Shown: positions 42,252-50,929 of the stretch, piece after piece
Layout: every line of letters begins with the position of its first letter
Numbering within the stretch: position 1 is the stretch's first letter
Assembly (NCBI GenBank): GCA_964426655.1
Contig: CAYRQT010000001.1
Location: 124,001-188,000 of the forward strand
Direction: 5' to 3'
Source: RGIG8306 sp964426655
GTDB taxonomy: Bacteria > Bacillota > Clostridia > Lachnospirales > Lachnospiraceae
DNA length: 64,000 bases
Translations under genes and position numbers: made by a program
The notes under the pieces: model-generated
Told to the model about the DNA's origin: nothing
The model's input: the letters and a program-made list of their open reading frames with translations, nothing else
Database searches by the model: none

Positions 42252-43523
42252 ATGCGAATGGTCAAATCCTCCATTGCTATACTTTTATGTTATTTGGTTT
42301 CCGCCTTACGGGGGGCTGACGGGATTGTTTTCTATTCCCAGCTGGCCGCACTGTGGTGTATACAGGTATATGTTAAGAATGCACATAAAATGGCCGTTCA
42401 ACGCTTTAGTGGAACGGTCATTGGTGCGCTTTACGGTTTACTGGTCATCATTACCACTGCTTCAGAAAGTTCAATTATTACTACCTGGCGGGAATTTGTA
42501 CATGCTCTCCTCATTGCATTGATGATTATTGTTGTCCTCTATACAACAGTACTTCTTAAGCGAAAGGAAGCTTCCTATTTTTCCTGTGTGGTCTTTCTTA
42601 GTATTGTGGTCAACCACCTTGGCGATCAGAATCCCTACTTGTTTGTATGGAATAGATTTCTGGATACTGTCATCGGCATTGCCATTGGTATGTTTGTGAT
42701 GTGGTTTCATGTTCCAAAAGAACATCATCCGGAAATACTTTTTGTTTCTGGCCTGGATGACACCCTGCTTAATCCCCACTCTGCGCTTTCAGATTTTAGC
42801 CGCATTGAACTGAATCGCCTGCTGGATAAAGGCCTTCAATTCACCATAGCCACCACCAGAACGCCTGCTTCCCTTATGGAGCCGTTGGCTCCTGTTAAAC
42901 TAAAACTTCCCGTTGTGGCCATGGATGGCGCCGTGCTATATGATATTAATGATAAAATGTACAAAAAAGCATATGTGCTGTCCCCCTATCGTGCACAACA
43001 TATTCTTGAATGCGTGNNNNNNNNNNGACAGGGCCTCCCCATTTTTACAAATGTCATCATTGACGATATGCTGGTCATTTACTATGAAGATACGGATCAC
43101 CCGGTCTACAACGATATCTTGCAAAAAATGCGCAAGTCCCCCTATCGTAATTATGTTAAACGTCCACTTCCTCCCGGGGAGGATGTGGTTTATTTTATGT
43201 TAGTTGACACATTAGAAGCCACTCAGGCTCTTTATCATTTATTTGAAGAAGAGGGAATAACAAAAGAAATCAAAATACTTCACTATCCCTCCACTGATTA
43301 TCCCGGTTATTACTATTTAAAGCTATATAACCATAATGCCAGCAAAAACCACATGCTACGCTATTTACAGGAAGAATTGGGCCTGGACAAAATGGTCACT
43401 TTTGGTAGCATTCCTAACCAGTATGACTATTATATTGCGCCTGGAGACAATGACCGTATTATTAAAATCATGAAAAAGCAATTTGAAACCCCTAAATCTC
43501 TCCATTTGGCTAAAAAGAAATAA
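42252..43523 (+). CDS. FUSC-type membrane protein fused to a degenerate HAD domain
   Basis: The N-terminal third (about 150 residues, five to six hydrophobic segments, MRMVKSSIAILLCYL) resembles the FUSC/aromatic acid exporter family. The C-terminal part is a Cof-type HAD fold, but motif I reads SGLDDTLL (Gly codon 42750-42752 in place of the nucleophilic Asp) and motif IV reads FGSIPNQYD instead of GDxxND, so phosphatase activity is unlikely. Ten N at 43017-43026 interrupt the HAD cap but keep the frame. The first ATG is used here, without a good ribosome site. Family members usually begin KLPxIGMR, which here would start at ATA 42231-42233. Confidence 0.8.
   Translation: MRMVKSSIAILLCYLVSALRGADGIVFYSQLAALWCIQVYVKNAHKMAVQRFSGTVIGALYGLLVIITTASESSIITTWREFVHALLIALMIIVVLYTTVLLKRKEASYFSCVVFLSIVVNHLGDQNPYLFVWNRFLDTVIGIAIGMFVMWFHVPKEHHPEILFVSGLDDTLLNPHSALSDFSRIELNRLLDKGLQFTIATTRTPASLMEPLAPVKLKLPVVAMDGAVLYDINDKMYKKAYVLSPYRAQHILECVXXXXQGLPIFTNVIIDDMLVIYYEDTDHPVYNDILQKMRKSPYRNYVKRPLPPGEDVVYFMLVDTLEATQALYHLFEEEGITKEIKILHYPSTDYPGYYYLKLYNHNASKNHMLRYLQEELGLDKMVTFGSIPNQYDYYIAPGDNDRIIKIMKKQFETPKSLHLAKKK
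43017..43026. other. Assembly gap (10 N)
   Basis: Ten undetermined bases inside the HAD-like part of the FUSC fusion gene. The reading frame is open on both sides in the same phase if the length is right. Confidence 0.95.
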
Positions 43524-43527
43524 AAGG

Positions 43528-43561
43528 CGGCCGGACACAATCCCTATTCTGTGTCCGGCCG
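43528..43561. terminator. Bidirectional terminator between the FUSC fusion and WYL genes
   Basis: CGGCCGGACACA pairs perfectly with TGTGTCCGGCCG. The minus strand continues into TTTTATTTC and the plus strand into TTTCTCC. It separates convergent genes. Confidence 0.8.
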
Positions 43562-43578
43562 TTTCTCCGGGCAAAGAT

Positions 43579-44586
43579 TTAATCTCGTCCCGGCTCTTTC
43601 TCATATACATTTTTCAGATGCGTGCCAATTTCCTCCATGCGCCTTCTTACATGAACGGGCTGAATAATTTCTACATCCTTTCCCAATCCAATTATCCACG
43701 CCAGAAATGCATCACTTAATGCCACATGTATCACCACTCTTAACCGACCATCCTGCATGGATTGTACCTGAATATTCTTTCCAAAACGATCCAGAAAAAT
43801 ACCCACAAAGGAGGGCGTACAGGCCAATACAATTCTGACTTCTTCACCTCCGAACATGCCAAACATTTTTTTTGCATATTTAGCCATATCCAGCCCTTCC
43901 AGAACGGCCTCCCCCTTTCTGGTAAGGTCTACAATTTGAGTATGCAGCATTTTATCCACCCTGTAGTGCCGAATATCTTCATTCTTTTCATCATATGCCA
44001 CCAGGTAATAGTTTTCATCTCCCCAACATAGTGCCCACGGGCTCACCTGATACCACGCACCTCCCCTTTTAGGTACCAGTTCTTTCTCTTCATTCCACTG
44101 GCAATACTGGAACGTGATCTGTTTGTTTTCATTTAATGCCATATGTATGACATCCACTTCATAAAAAATCCGTTCATTTTGAGTTTTTGCCCGATCTGCC
44201 ACAAAAACAAAACGATGAAGCTGTCTGGCTTCATATTCACTTAAAAATCCCTCTAATTTGTGAATCAGTTCTCTGGTTTTTTTCTCAGTTATAAATTTGG
44301 AAGACTGCACGGCATCAACCAGGATTTTCAATTCTGCCAGATCAAAAATCTTCTCTCCAACATAATAACCATGTTTTTTCCCATCCCTTTGATGAATGAT
44401 ATCCAAGCCATACTGCTGCAGCTGCTCCAAGTCATCATACAAACTTTTTCGTTCTGCTTCGACCCCATAAAGGGCCAACTGCCCCATGATTTGTTGCAGA
44501 CTAAGTGTATGGGTCTCATCTGTTTTTTTCAGAAGAATATCCCTCAGATAAAGGAGCTTTAGCTTTTGATTTTTCCCTCTGGACAT
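43579..44586 (-). CDS. WYL domain-containing transcriptional regulator
   Basis: A 335-residue protein. Residues 5-75 form a DeoR/HTH_11-like winged helix (LKLLYLRDILLKKTDE, then RKSLYDDLEQLQQYGLDI). Residues about 145-225 are a WYL domain (YQVSPWALCWGDENYYLVAYD, with RHYRVDKM), and a WCX-like C-terminal domain follows. WYL regulators bind nucleic acid or nucleotide ligands and often control phage-defence loci. It begins ten bases after the CARF-nuclease gene stop, with AGGAGACAGAC before the ATG, so the pair is almost certainly co-transcribed. Confidence 0.9.
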   Translation of the reverse strand: MSRGKNQKLKLLYLRDILLKKTDETHTLSLQQIMGQLALYGVEAERKSLYDDLEQLQQYGLDIIHQRDGKKHGYYVGEKIFDLAELKILVDAVQSSKFITEKKTRELIHKLEGFLSEYEARQLHRFVFVADRAKTQNERIFYEVDVIHMALNENKQITFQYCQWNEEKELVPKRGGAWYQVSPWALCWGDENYYLVAYDEKNEDIRHYRVDKMLHTQIVDLTRKGEAVLEGLDMAKYAKKMFGMFGGEEVRIVLACTPSFVGIFLDRFGKNIQVQSMQDGRLRVVIHVALSDAFLAWIIGLGKDVEIIQPVHVRRRMEEIGTHLKNVYEKEPGRD

Positions 44587-44595
44587 GTCTGTCTC

Positions 44596-45798
44596 CTATT
44601 CCGGGCGAGAAATGCGCTTTTTCAAAACATCCAGCAATTTTCCTGTTCTTAAATCCTGCTGTTCCAAAAGCAACACCCCCAGATCGGCTGCCCGTCTATA
44701 TGTGGAAGGTGCAAGTCCTGATACATCTGCCATGGATACCAGAACAGGCACCCCTCTTCCGCCTCCAAAGCGTTGGGTCAGGGTGTGAATTTCATTTAGC
44801 GATGCTGTATTTGGCAATCCCGTCTTACAGGAAACAAATAGTGCTCTTGTTCTCTTTGTCATAATCACATCAATTTCGTTGACCGTATTGATCCACTCGC
44901 TCTCATCACCATTCCAGTCCACCACTACACTGATTTCCACATCATCAAAAAAATCAGATTCTTTTGCCAACTTATAAATATAAATCTCCAGCCATATTCC
45001 AATGTCGCTAAGGCTCAGCCGAATAGTTTCATTTTTATAGCTGAAATGGACTTTCTGTCTGTCTGTCTGAAAATTTTTTATGGCCCCCGCCCTTTCCAGC
45101 TGTGACATAAGGCCCATCTGACATTTTATTTTTTTTCCATTCCCCCCCTTCATGCGGATGGGCATGGTAACCTCCAGGTGATTTCCCGTATTCTGTGCAT
45201 TTACTCCCTGAAAATAGGCAGCCTGTTCTCCCCACCGCTCCGGATCGGTCAAAATCATCTGCCAGATCTGCTCTGTCAACTGCAACATCATCTGATCCGC
45301 CTGAGCAGGAGAAAAATGACCATGCCGGATGAAAGCTCCCCCTGCCATTACCAGGAAATCTTCCACACATAACCCCGGCGTCATAGGAATAAAAGGATAT
45401 TTATCAAATGTGATACTTTCTCGATCCTCAACCAGATAAAAATGACCTTCTTTTTCGGAGTAAGCAAAAACCTCTGCCGGATGCAGCGCGCAATACATTC
45501 CCAAAAGAAAAATTGCACGCCCTTCCCCTCCGGTAATATGAATTTTTGCTTTTATATTGTCATCCAACAGTTGATCCAACAGCTTCCAAAGACTTTCTTT
45601 CTTCTCGAAATCTGCTTCGTAAAAAAAAATATCTGTCCTCAACTGATGCAGTTGCGCATATCTATATATTCTTTTCTGCGCTTCCCGATCTCTGATGGAA
45701 CTGCCCCCAATAAAAATGACCGTATCCGGCCGCATATAAGTGAGCGCAAGAATGTTGTAGATCGGTTCCTTATCATAGATTTCAATAATGGTTTCCAC
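44596..45798 (-). CDS. Card1-like CARF and PD-(D/E)XK nuclease protein (DUF1887 family)
   Basis: A 400-residue protein with Card1/Can2-like architecture. Residues 1-150 look like a CARF-type Rossmann domain (VIFIGGSSIRD at 27-37; ITGGEGR at 88-94 where CARF nucleases have a TGGTK-type ligand loop). Residues about 260-400 look like the DUF1887 nuclease: GIWLEIYIY with Glu271, NEIDV with Glu308/Asp310, then VSCK with Ser323 and Lys325 in place of the usual ExK. Loss of Glu at 323 may alter or weaken catalysis. Start is GTG behind AAGGA, two bases after the glycosyltransferase stop. No CRISPR array is visible, so it is an orphan candidate effector. Confidence 0.82.
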   Translation of the reverse strand: METIIEIYDKEPIYNILALTYMRPDTVIFIGGSSIRDREAQKRIYRYAQLHQLRTDIFFYEADFEKKESLWKLLDQLLDDNIKAKIHITGGEGRAIFLLGMYCALHPAEVFAYSEKEGHFYLVEDRESITFDKYPFIPMTPGLCVEDFLVMAGGAFIRHGHFSPAQADQMMLQLTEQIWQMILTDPERWGEQAAYFQGVNAQNTGNHLEVTMPIRMKGGNGKKIKCQMGLMSQLERAGAIKNFQTDRQKVHFSYKNETIRLSLSDIGIWLEIYIYKLAKESDFFDDVEISVVVDWNGDESEWINTVNEIDVIMTKRTRALFVSCKTGLPNTASLNEIHTLTQRFGGGRGVPVLVSMADVSGLAPSTYRRAADLGVLLLEQQDLRTGKLLDVLKKRISRPE

Positions 45799-45800
45799 AT

Positions 45801-47843
45801 TTATTCCTTTTTAAATTCCACTGCCCTTTTTAGTGCGTAGTCCTGGTACAGATGTGTCAGATTAGGGTTATAAAATGGATCTCCTTCCCAAATCAATTTC
45901 CGGTATCTTCCCCAGAAAATATCCGATTCTTCCATGAATCGCAGCTGTTTCTCCGGTGTGCTTTCATATCCCCTTGATTTAGATTCATCATGAATCCAAA
46001 CAGCCTGCGCTTCATATACTACCCGCCATCCGGCTTCCCCGGCCCGCAGGCAAAAATCCACATCATTCCAGGCTACTGCCAAGGCTTTCCACATGCCGCC
46101 AAGTTGCATCCACAGCGTCTTCCTGACAAGAAGGCAGGCTCCCGTCACCGCATGATAATCTGCAGATAGCACCGCCCGTCCCTGGTATCCATTTTCGGAT
46201 TCCGGCATGTGATAAAACACATGCCCCGCCATCTGACCAATGCCAATTACCACACCGGCATGCTGAATGGTATGATCCGGATATAAAAGTTTTGCTCCCA
46301 CAATTCCTACTGCCGGTTCCTGAAGCGCCTCTGCCATTCTTCTGAGGGCATCTGGCTGTTCCAAATAGACATCATTGTTCAATAACAGCAAATACTTCCC
46401 GTTTGCCTGTGAGGCCCCAACATTATTTATTGCAGAAAAATTAAATTCTCCGGAATATATAATAACACGGATGCGAGCATCCTTCTCCAATTCTTTATAA
46501 AGCCCAAAAGTTTCCGGTTCCCTGCTATTATTTTCCAAAATCAGTATTTCCAAATTTGTATATTGATTAACTTCAAGAAGACTATAGATACACCTGGACA
46601 AATCCTCCCCGTGGTCCTTATTGGGAATGATAACACTGATCAAGGGATCCTGATCCATATGAAAACGTGTAATGTAGCTTCCAGGAATAGGACCCGGTTC
46701 CACAGATGCTTCCATTCCCAATCGTTTGTAATGCTGCTCCAGTGCTCTTTGTCCTGCCCGAAATGCATATATTTTGCTTTCCGGATTCATCGCGGTAGAT
46801 GTCCGATGCGTTCTCCAGTGATACAATACTCTTGGGATATGTCCGATATACTTTGAAAGGCTCCCTCCGTTTTCCTTCATGCCCTGTTCCAGCACTCTTA
46901 ATATAAAATCATAATCCTGTGCTCCATCCATGCTTTCCTGCAGACTCCCTAATTGGTGGACCAGACTCTTTTTTACGACTAGAAAATGACAGATATAATT
47001 TGTACTTCTTAACAACTCAACATTCAGGTCTGGCTTAAAATGGGGGTCAAAAAAGGTCTTGCCTCTGCCATCCACTTTGTCTTCATCCGAATAGACGGCT
47101 TCTGCTGTAGGATAATCTCGAAAATATGCCATTACACAATACAAAGCATCGGGCGTTAATAAATCATCATGATCCATAAAGCCAATATATTGGCCATGCG
47201 CCCTTTTAATTCCTTCATTTGTATTCCAGCTTATCCCACCATTTTTTTCCAATGAATAATATTGTATTCGATCATCTTTACACGCCATGGAAATTTGTGC
47301 AGAAGTCGGATCTGAAGATCCATCTGCCAGAATCAATTCCCAATTTTTGTAACTTTGTTCCTGCAGAGAATGAATCAGTGCTTTTAAATAGACCGGGGGA
47401 GTGTGAAAAAGTGGAACAACAACACTAATACCCACTCCCTTTTCTTTCCAATTGTCACTGATGTCCCTCTGTCTATTCCATTCCTCTTTAGAAAGTGCCA
47501 CTTTTTTTCTAAGTATCCTGTACTGGCTTTTGTCTTCCTGCATAATTTTTATCTTTAATTTTCTGGCTGCCGCTTTTATGCCATTTGCTTTCCAATAACG
47601 ATATAGTTTATAAGGGGCTGTCTGCTCTTTCAGGAATTGCTGATGTGCCTTTTCCAAATCAATTTCACAGACTTCCCCGTTTGTTCCCGCAGCCTCTTCC
47701 GCCTCTTTTCGCCCCATGTATATTTCAAATCCGGTTTCTGCCTTAACATAATATAGTTTTCCTTCAGGCATTTCTTCTGAAAATGAAAATGCCTTTCCAT
47801 CTATGATTAACAATTTCTGAATGGGGTCAAACGAACTTCTCAA
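45801..47843 (-). CDS. Glycosyltransferase with two GT2 domains
   Basis: A 680-residue protein carrying two GT-A family 2 modules. The first (about 145-370) has ISVVVPLFHTPPVYL, LADGSSD and FMDHDDLLTP. The second (about 400-650) has ISVIIPNKDHGEDL, LENNS and LLLNNDVYLE, then the WNDVDFCLRAGEAGWRVV acceptor motif. Such bifunctional enzymes extend rhamnan- or galactan-type surface polymers; the sugar is unknown. Start is TTG with AAGGAG six bases upstream, ten bases after DUF2142. It is cytoplasmic or membrane-peripheral. Confidence 0.9.
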   Translation of the reverse strand: MRSSFDPIQKLLIIDGKAFSFSEEMPEGKLYYVKAETGFEIYMGRKEAEEAAGTNGEVCEIDLEKAHQQFLKEQTAPYKLYRYWKANGIKAAARKLKIKIMQEDKSQYRILRKKVALSKEEWNRQRDISDNWKEKGVGISVVVPLFHTPPVYLKALIHSLQEQSYKNWELILADGSSDPTSAQISMACKDDRIQYYSLEKNGGISWNTNEGIKRAHGQYIGFMDHDDLLTPDALYCVMAYFRDYPTAEAVYSDEDKVDGRGKTFFDPHFKPDLNVELLRSTNYICHFLVVKKSLVHQLGSLQESMDGAQDYDFILRVLEQGMKENGGSLSKYIGHIPRVLYHWRTHRTSTAMNPESKIYAFRAGQRALEQHYKRLGMEASVEPGPIPGSYITRFHMDQDPLISVIIPNKDHGEDLSRCIYSLLEVNQYTNLEILILENNSREPETFGLYKELEKDARIRVIIYSGEFNFSAINNVGASQANGKYLLLLNNDVYLEQPDALRRMAEALQEPAVGIVGAKLLYPDHTIQHAGVVIGIGQMAGHVFYHMPESENGYQGRAVLSADYHAVTGACLLVRKTLWMQLGGMWKALAVAWNDVDFCLRAGEAGWRVVYEAQAVWIHDESKSRGYESTPEKQLRFMEESDIFWGRYRKLIWEGDPFYNPNLTHLYQDYALKRAVEFKKE

Positions 47844-47853
47844 TGTATTCTCC

Positions 47854-49422
47854 TTACCCTAAAGCCGGTTCTACAATATACTCTACCACATTAGCCACAG
47901 CCCACGCATTGGCAAGGCTCATAATAAAATACAGATAATGATCCACCGAATATTTCAGCGTCAGATTCCTGCTACGTGTAATACACAGTAACAAAAGCAA
48001 GCCTGGAATATAATATCTTCCCTGCACACCTTGAATATAAGGAAGTCCTGCCTGCGTCCAGGCCAGCAACATCAAAAAATTGGCAAGAAAATATATGGCT
48101 ACACAAATCGCTGTGAATATCCACTTGTGTTTCCAAGTCACATAAAGTGGCTCCTGTTCTACATGGATTACAGAAAAAATCAGACAAAGAAGCACCGCCA
48201 TAATAATAATCAGGTTAACCGGAATAATAATATAGCCCAGTTTATCCCCCAGCATCATTCCCAGCTGTGTCCCCCCCATTCTTCGAATGCTTTCCAAATA
48301 AATTTTAGCCACCATCCCAGGATTTAATAAAAGTGTGGATAACTGATACCCTTCACCTCCAATTGCTTCCGGGGTGGTATTATTTCCAGAAAGATAAATG
48401 ACAAATCGGGAAGCCTGCGCTGCAAGAGTTGTTGCAATCATGCCTAAAATCATGACTCCGGCCGTCATACCATACTTTTTCCTTGTACCAAACTTCTGTT
48501 TGGGAATACAGAACATTAACAGCGCCAGGACACTATAAATGACCTTCACCGGCGTCAGAAACGCCATAAGGAGCGTGACCATTACCACATCCTTTTTTTT
48601 CACTGTTGGAGAAATGTAAATCAGCCGCAATGCATATGCCGTAAACATCAGACTTAGACCTATCACTCCTGCATCATATGATAGTGAAGATATTAACTCC
48701 AACACCATTGGCATCAGGCTGATCGCTACCGGTGAAAAAGAGGCAAAGGGCATCCAGGAAACCGCTTTATAAATCATTATGCCATATACCAGCAGATTAA
48801 AGAATCTCGCCAGATACCATGACAGCAAGGGACCTGCCTGCAAAAGTCGCCCCAAAGTAAGACCCAGGGCCTGGGGAAGGTATATCCATATGAAGGTATC
48901 CGTGCCTTGATATGTGGACACTATCATTTCGCTGTTCTCAATTCCGGAAAAAAGTGCTTTTGCAATATAGAGATATTCCTCTTTCTCCGGTTCCGTAGGG
49001 AGAGAAAGGGCTGCATCATCTGCTCTCATGTATACATAACCATCTGCATCTGTTGTTTCCTGAAACATCAGCATATTGGAAAGAGTATAGGCATTAGCAT
49101 AGTGAATATCTTCATCCGGAGTGGAAAATGGCGGGAAGATCAGCATATATATACCACCAAAGAATAAAACCGTCACAAGGGCCATCACTGCAGGACGATA
49201 TGTTTTTTTTAAAGTGATGTGCCAGATACCCATCCCTCCCACAAATAGGAAGAGTAAAATCAGAATGGCTTTATATAATAGGTTTACCCTTCTATATCCT
49301 GCTTCAGGCGCCAGGTGTGGAAATACCATATTGATTCCTCCAACCCATATTACTCCAAAGACAAGACAGATAGACAAAATCCACGGAAGCTGGCTGATAA
49401 TCTTTTTTCCTGTTTGTTTCAT
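47854..49422 (-). CDS. DUF2142 family multi-pass membrane protein
   Basis: A 522-residue integral membrane protein with roughly 12 helices. FPPFSTPDEDIHYANAY with the acidic PDE/HY motif after the third helix and VQGRYYIPGLLLL near the C-terminus match DUF2142, a GT-C-like fold family found in surface-polymer clusters. A lipid-linked glycosyltransferase role is inferred. AGAGGG precedes the ATG. It leads the glycosyltransferase, CARF nuclease and WYL run. Confidence 0.87.
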   Translation of the reverse strand: MKQTGKKIISQLPWILSICLVFGVIWVGGINMVFPHLAPEAGYRRVNLLYKAILILLFLFVGGMGIWHITLKKTYRPAVMALVTVLFFGGIYMLIFPPFSTPDEDIHYANAYTLSNMLMFQETTDADGYVYMRADDAALSLPTEPEKEEYLYIAKALFSGIENSEMIVSTYQGTDTFIWIYLPQALGLTLGRLLQAGPLLSWYLARFFNLLVYGIMIYKAVSWMPFASFSPVAISLMPMVLELISSLSYDAGVIGLSLMFTAYALRLIYISPTVKKKDVVMVTLLMAFLTPVKVIYSVLALLMFCIPKQKFGTRKKYGMTAGVMILGMIATTLAAQASRFVIYLSGNNTTPEAIGGEGYQLSTLLLNPGMVAKIYLESIRRMGGTQLGMMLGDKLGYIIIPVNLIIIMAVLLCLIFSVIHVEQEPLYVTWKHKWIFTAICVAIYFLANFLMLLAWTQAGLPYIQGVQGRYYIPGLLLLLCITRSRNLTLKYSVDHYLYFIMSLANAWAVANVVEYIVEPALG

Positions 49423-49438
49423 GAAATCCCTCTTTAAA

Positions 49439-49467
49439 GATACGCCAACGATTTTCGTTGGCGTATC
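49439..49467 (-). terminator. 12-bp perfect hairpin upstream of the DUF2142 gene
   Basis: GATACGCCAACG and CGTTGGCGTATC form a perfect stem with a five-base loop, ten bases after the preceding stop and 16 bases before the DUF2142 ATG. The minus strand continues TTTAAAGAGGG, a short T-run, so partial termination or a leader stem is possible. Confidence 0.6.
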
Positions 49468-49476
49468 AAATTTCTT

Positions 49477-50809
49477 TTAATCAATTTGGCACTGAAGAAC
49501 CCGGTCTGAAAGAGCCTCCAGCGGAAAGAACTTATCTTCTTCGAAATATGCAAAAACATCACCCAAATCCTGTTCCTGAAGCTCCAGTTCCCTTAACACT
49601 TCCTGGATTGCATCCTGTTCCAGGTGATCTTTTTTCATCTCTTCTGTGTCTACTCTGCGCAAAACCACACGAAGATTTTTACCTTTGATTTCCTCTGGCT
49701 CCGTCTCATCTCCCAGATATACGCAGGAGGGCTTGACATTTTTCGTTTCTTTTACGACTGATTCTCCCACATCTGGCTCAAGAAGATAAGGGAGGCCTTC
49801 TTTTTCTATACCGACGTACTCTGGCAAATTTTCCGATGGATCTTCCAGGTGAATACCAACTTCTCCAGAATCCTCTTTCTCTTCGGTGTCTTCTGCTACG
49901 ACGCTTTCCTCTACCGGTGTCTCCTCTTCGGGGTCTTCCGCAGTTGCGCTTTCCCCTTCTGACGGCGTCTCCTCTTTGGCGTCTTCTGCGGCAGTGCTTT
50001 CCTCTACCGGTGTCTCCTCTTCGGGGTCTTCCGCAGTTGCGCTTTCCTCTACCGGTGTCTCCTCTTCGGGGTCTTCCGCAGTTGCGCTTTCCCCNNNNNN
50101 NNNNNNNNNNNNNNNNNNNNNNNNNNNNNNNNNNNNNNNNNNNNNNNNNNNNNNNNNNNNNNNNNNNNNNNNNNNNNNNNNNNNNNNNNNNNNNTTCTGA
50201 CGGCGTCTCCTCTTTGGCGTCTTCTGCGGCAGCGCTTTCCTCTACCGCATCCTCGGTGGCTGCTATCTGCTCTTTTGAAATAACAGGCTCATCCTCCAGA
50301 ATGTCTGAATCCTCCTTCGGGCTTTCCTCTTCCGGAAGCATTTCCGGCTGGATGGACACAAGGGACAAAGTATACTTCAACTCAATAAAGAGGGTTTTCT
50401 GCTCTGGCGCATTTTCAACCGGATTCACAATCCTAGTCGGGTTAACATTTCCCTGAAAAACCACATTCACATTCTCTGGCACATGGAGTATGGCCTCCCC
50501 CAGATATGCCTCCATTCGTAGCACCGCACCATCCTGAATTTCCGTTTCCTCAAAATGAATCACCGCTTTTCCAAAAATGATTCCCAGGCTTCCTCCTTTA
50601 AAATCTTTTGGCCCCTGCATCTCTTTATTTGCACACACAACAAACGCCTGCCAGTCATCCACCCCATTTCCCTGCAGCCGCCCTTTTACATTACTTATAA
50701 ACAAATCACCCATTTTATACGCAAAAATGCCGCCCGTTGTCAGAATCGCAACTATAAACCAAGTTTGATCCTGCTTCCTGTCTTTTTGCTTTTTCTCATC
50801 CATTCCCAT
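49477..50809 (-). CDS. Membrane-anchored protein with toastrack-like domain and acidic repeats, interrupted by a gap
   Basis: One gene split by the N gap. The N-terminus is charged, then one membrane segment (WFIVAILTTGGIFAYKM). A beta-rich domain follows (GGSLGIIFGKAVIHF, MEAYLGEAILHVPENVNVVFQG), resembling the LiaF/toastrack fold. Next is an acidic region of tandem 15-16-residue repeats such as ESATAEDPEEETPVE, then a C-terminal domain of about 120 residues. The frame changes by one across the 100 N, as expected if 100 is an arbitrary gap length. ATG at 50809 is nine bases after GGGAG; an ATG three codons earlier is possible. Function unknown; LiaF-like proteins sense envelope stress. Confidence 0.7.
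49907..50245 (-). repeat. 45/48-bp tandem repeats encoding acidic peptide repeats
   Basis: At least three copies of a 45-bp unit (ATAEDPEEETPVEES) and copies of a 48-bp variant (TAAEDAKEETPSEGES) flank the gap on both sides. The near-identical copies probably caused the assembly break. Confidence 0.85.
50095..50194. other. Assembly gap (100 N) inside the repeats
   Basis: Exactly 100 N, a conventional unknown-length gap. The coding frame on the two sides differs, so the real length is not 100 or the repeats are collapsed. Confidence 0.95.
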
Positions 50810-50859
50810 ACTCTGCATCTCCCTGCTATAGTAATTTTACCGCTCTGCATAGTGCTTTC

Positions 50860-50888
50860 AGTATAGCACAGGTCCTCAGAAATGTCAT
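50860..50888 (-). promoter_or_regulatory. Promoter of the toastrack-repeat gene
   Basis: Minus-strand ATGACA (50883-50888) and TATACT (50860-50865) with an extended TGC and a 17-base spacer. It lies just downstream of the group II intron 3' end, so the gene does not depend on transcription through the intron. Confidence 0.6.
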
Positions 50889-50929
50889 GTCATAATCCCC
50901 CATTATTCTCTATAACACAGCCCCTTTTA

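Noticed and set aside
49907..50245. CRISPR-like array because of regularly spaced repeats
   Set aside because: The 45/48-bp units are contiguous, coding and in frame; there are no unique spacers. No CRISPR array was seen elsewhere.
49477..50809. Frameshift in the toastrack-repeat gene
   Set aside because: The frame change coincides with a 100-N placeholder gap of unknown true length, so it is not evidence of a pseudogene.
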